Source of the DNA: Burkholderiales bacterium
Lineage (GTDB): Bacteria > Pseudomonadota > Gammaproteobacteria > Burkholderiales > Burkholderiaceae_C
Direction of reading: 5' to 3'
Assembly (NCBI GenBank): GCA_006227785.1
Contig: SBFU01000446.1
Location: 1-15,218 of the forward strand
DNA: 15,218 nt
Part shown: positions 14,739 through 15,218 of the stretch, one piece after another
Numbering within the stretch: position 1 is the stretch's first letter
Layout of the letters: the number at the start of each line of letters is the position of its first letter
The notes under the pieces: generated by a model
Seen by the model: only the letters and a program-made list of their open reading frames with translations
What the model was told of the DNA's origin: nothing
The model's database searches: none
Program-made: the position numbers and the translations under genes

Positions 14739-15218
14739 ATGCTTTCTCCGACCTCACCCGACTTTGAGCAGCAGCTGGTGGAACAGCGCAACTACCTCAT
14801 GCGCTTCGCCCGCCTGCAGTTGAGGAACGACGTCTGGGCCGAGGATGTGGTTTCCGAAACCATCCTGGCGGCACTGGCCAAACCGCAGGCGTTCCAGGCG
14901 CGATCGCAGCTCAAGACTTGGCTGGTCGGGATCCTCAAGCACAAGATCATCGATTCCATGCGCCAGCGACAGCGCGAGGTGACGCTCGACAGCGGCTCTG
15001 ATGACGAGAGCCTTGACCCGCTGGAGCACATGGCTTTCAAGTCCGATGGACACTTCGCCGAGCGACCGGCCGACTGGGGCAACCCTGAGCAGGACCTCAA
15101 GAGCCGTCAGTTCATGGCGGTGATGGAAGCGTGTACGCAAAAGCTGCCGGCGGTGCAGGGCCGCCTGTTCCTGATGCGCGAGTGGCTGGAGATGTCCAGC
15201 GAGGAAATCTGTAAGGAA
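14739..15218 (+). CDS. ECF-type RNA polymerase sigma factor (partial, C-terminus missing)
   Basis: The first 160 residues are visible. Region 2 reads RFARLQLRNDVWAEDVVSETILAAL...TWLVGILKHKIIDSMRQRQREV and begins about 22 residues in, as in small ECF sigma factors. A linker rich in Asp and Pro follows, then the start of region 4: FMAVMEACTQKLPAVQGRLFLMREWLEMSSEEICKE. This resembles the betaproteobacterial sigma-70 subfamily I recall as TIGR02943, often next to DUF2282/DUF692 genes. ECF sigma factors redirect RNA polymerase to stress promoters and are usually held by an anti-sigma factor, probably encoded downstream beyond the window. The start at 14739 fits family length; ATG 14703 is in frame and would add twelve residues, but it overlaps the divergent promoter element and lacks a ribosome-binding site. 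Neither start has a strong Shine-Dalgarno sequence. Confidence 0.88.
   Translation, partial: MLSPTSPDFEQQLVEQRNYLMRFARLQLRNDVWAEDVVSETILAALAKPQAFQARSQLKTWLVGILKHKIIDSMRQRQREVTLDSGSDDESLDPLEHMAFKSDGHFAERPADWGNPEQDLKSRQFMAVMEACTQKLPAVQGRLFLMREWLEMSSEEICKE

Overview
The window is GC-rich DNA that looks like a chromosome of a betaproteobacterium, most likely of the Burkholderiales. The basis is base composition, codon use and the gene families present; no marker gene fixes the species. Genes are packed tightly, many starts overlap the preceding stop (ATGA or TGATG), and no gap between genes exceeds about 130 bases. I saw no tRNA, rRNA, insertion sequence or CRISPR array.

Left part (1-3439). A reverse-strand gene cut by the left edge encodes a fusion of a TVP38/TMEM64 (DedA-like) membrane domain with an FAD-dependent disulfide oxidoreductase. 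Divergent from it is a two-gene forward unit: an APH-fold small-molecule kinase, and a fused protein joining the two glycosyltransferase-like families known as 'rSAM/selenodomain-associated transferase 2 and 1' (also called arsenosugar biosynthesis glycosyltransferases).

Middle (3440-6292). A full-length P-type cation-transporting ATPase reads forward. An FNR/Anr-type palindrome lies about 80 bases upstream. Its 3' end overlaps the converging reverse-strand operon by 19 bases.

Right part (6274-15218). A long reverse-strand array starts with a periplasmic thioredoxin-like gene (tlpA type). A bufferin cassette follows: bufA (DUF2282 precursor), bufB (DUF692 multinuclear iron oxidase), bufC (DUF2063) and a DoxX-like membrane protein. 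Only 32 bases later comes an intact homologue of the uncharacterised Escherichia coli ynjBCDF cluster (binding protein, double permease, ATPase, CDP-alcohol phosphotransferase). A gene with two DEP domains and a degenerate receiver-like N-terminus is wedged between ynjB and ynjC. Gaps and overlaps suggest one nine-gene transcript from bufA to ynjF. A divergent ECF sigma factor gene runs off the right edge.

The main unifying observation is a promoter-like element, TGTAAG-N17-GAC, found with identical spacing in three places: upstream of bufA, of the thioredoxin-like gene and, 13 kb away, of the TVP38-oxidoreductase fusion. The simplest inference is a small regulon of the neighbouring ECF sigma factor, probably for metal (copper) or thiol stress. 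It would combine a copper-binding peptide, a thiol-redox protein, a membrane-bound disulfide reductase and, by read-through, the Ynj transporter with its DEP-domain partner.
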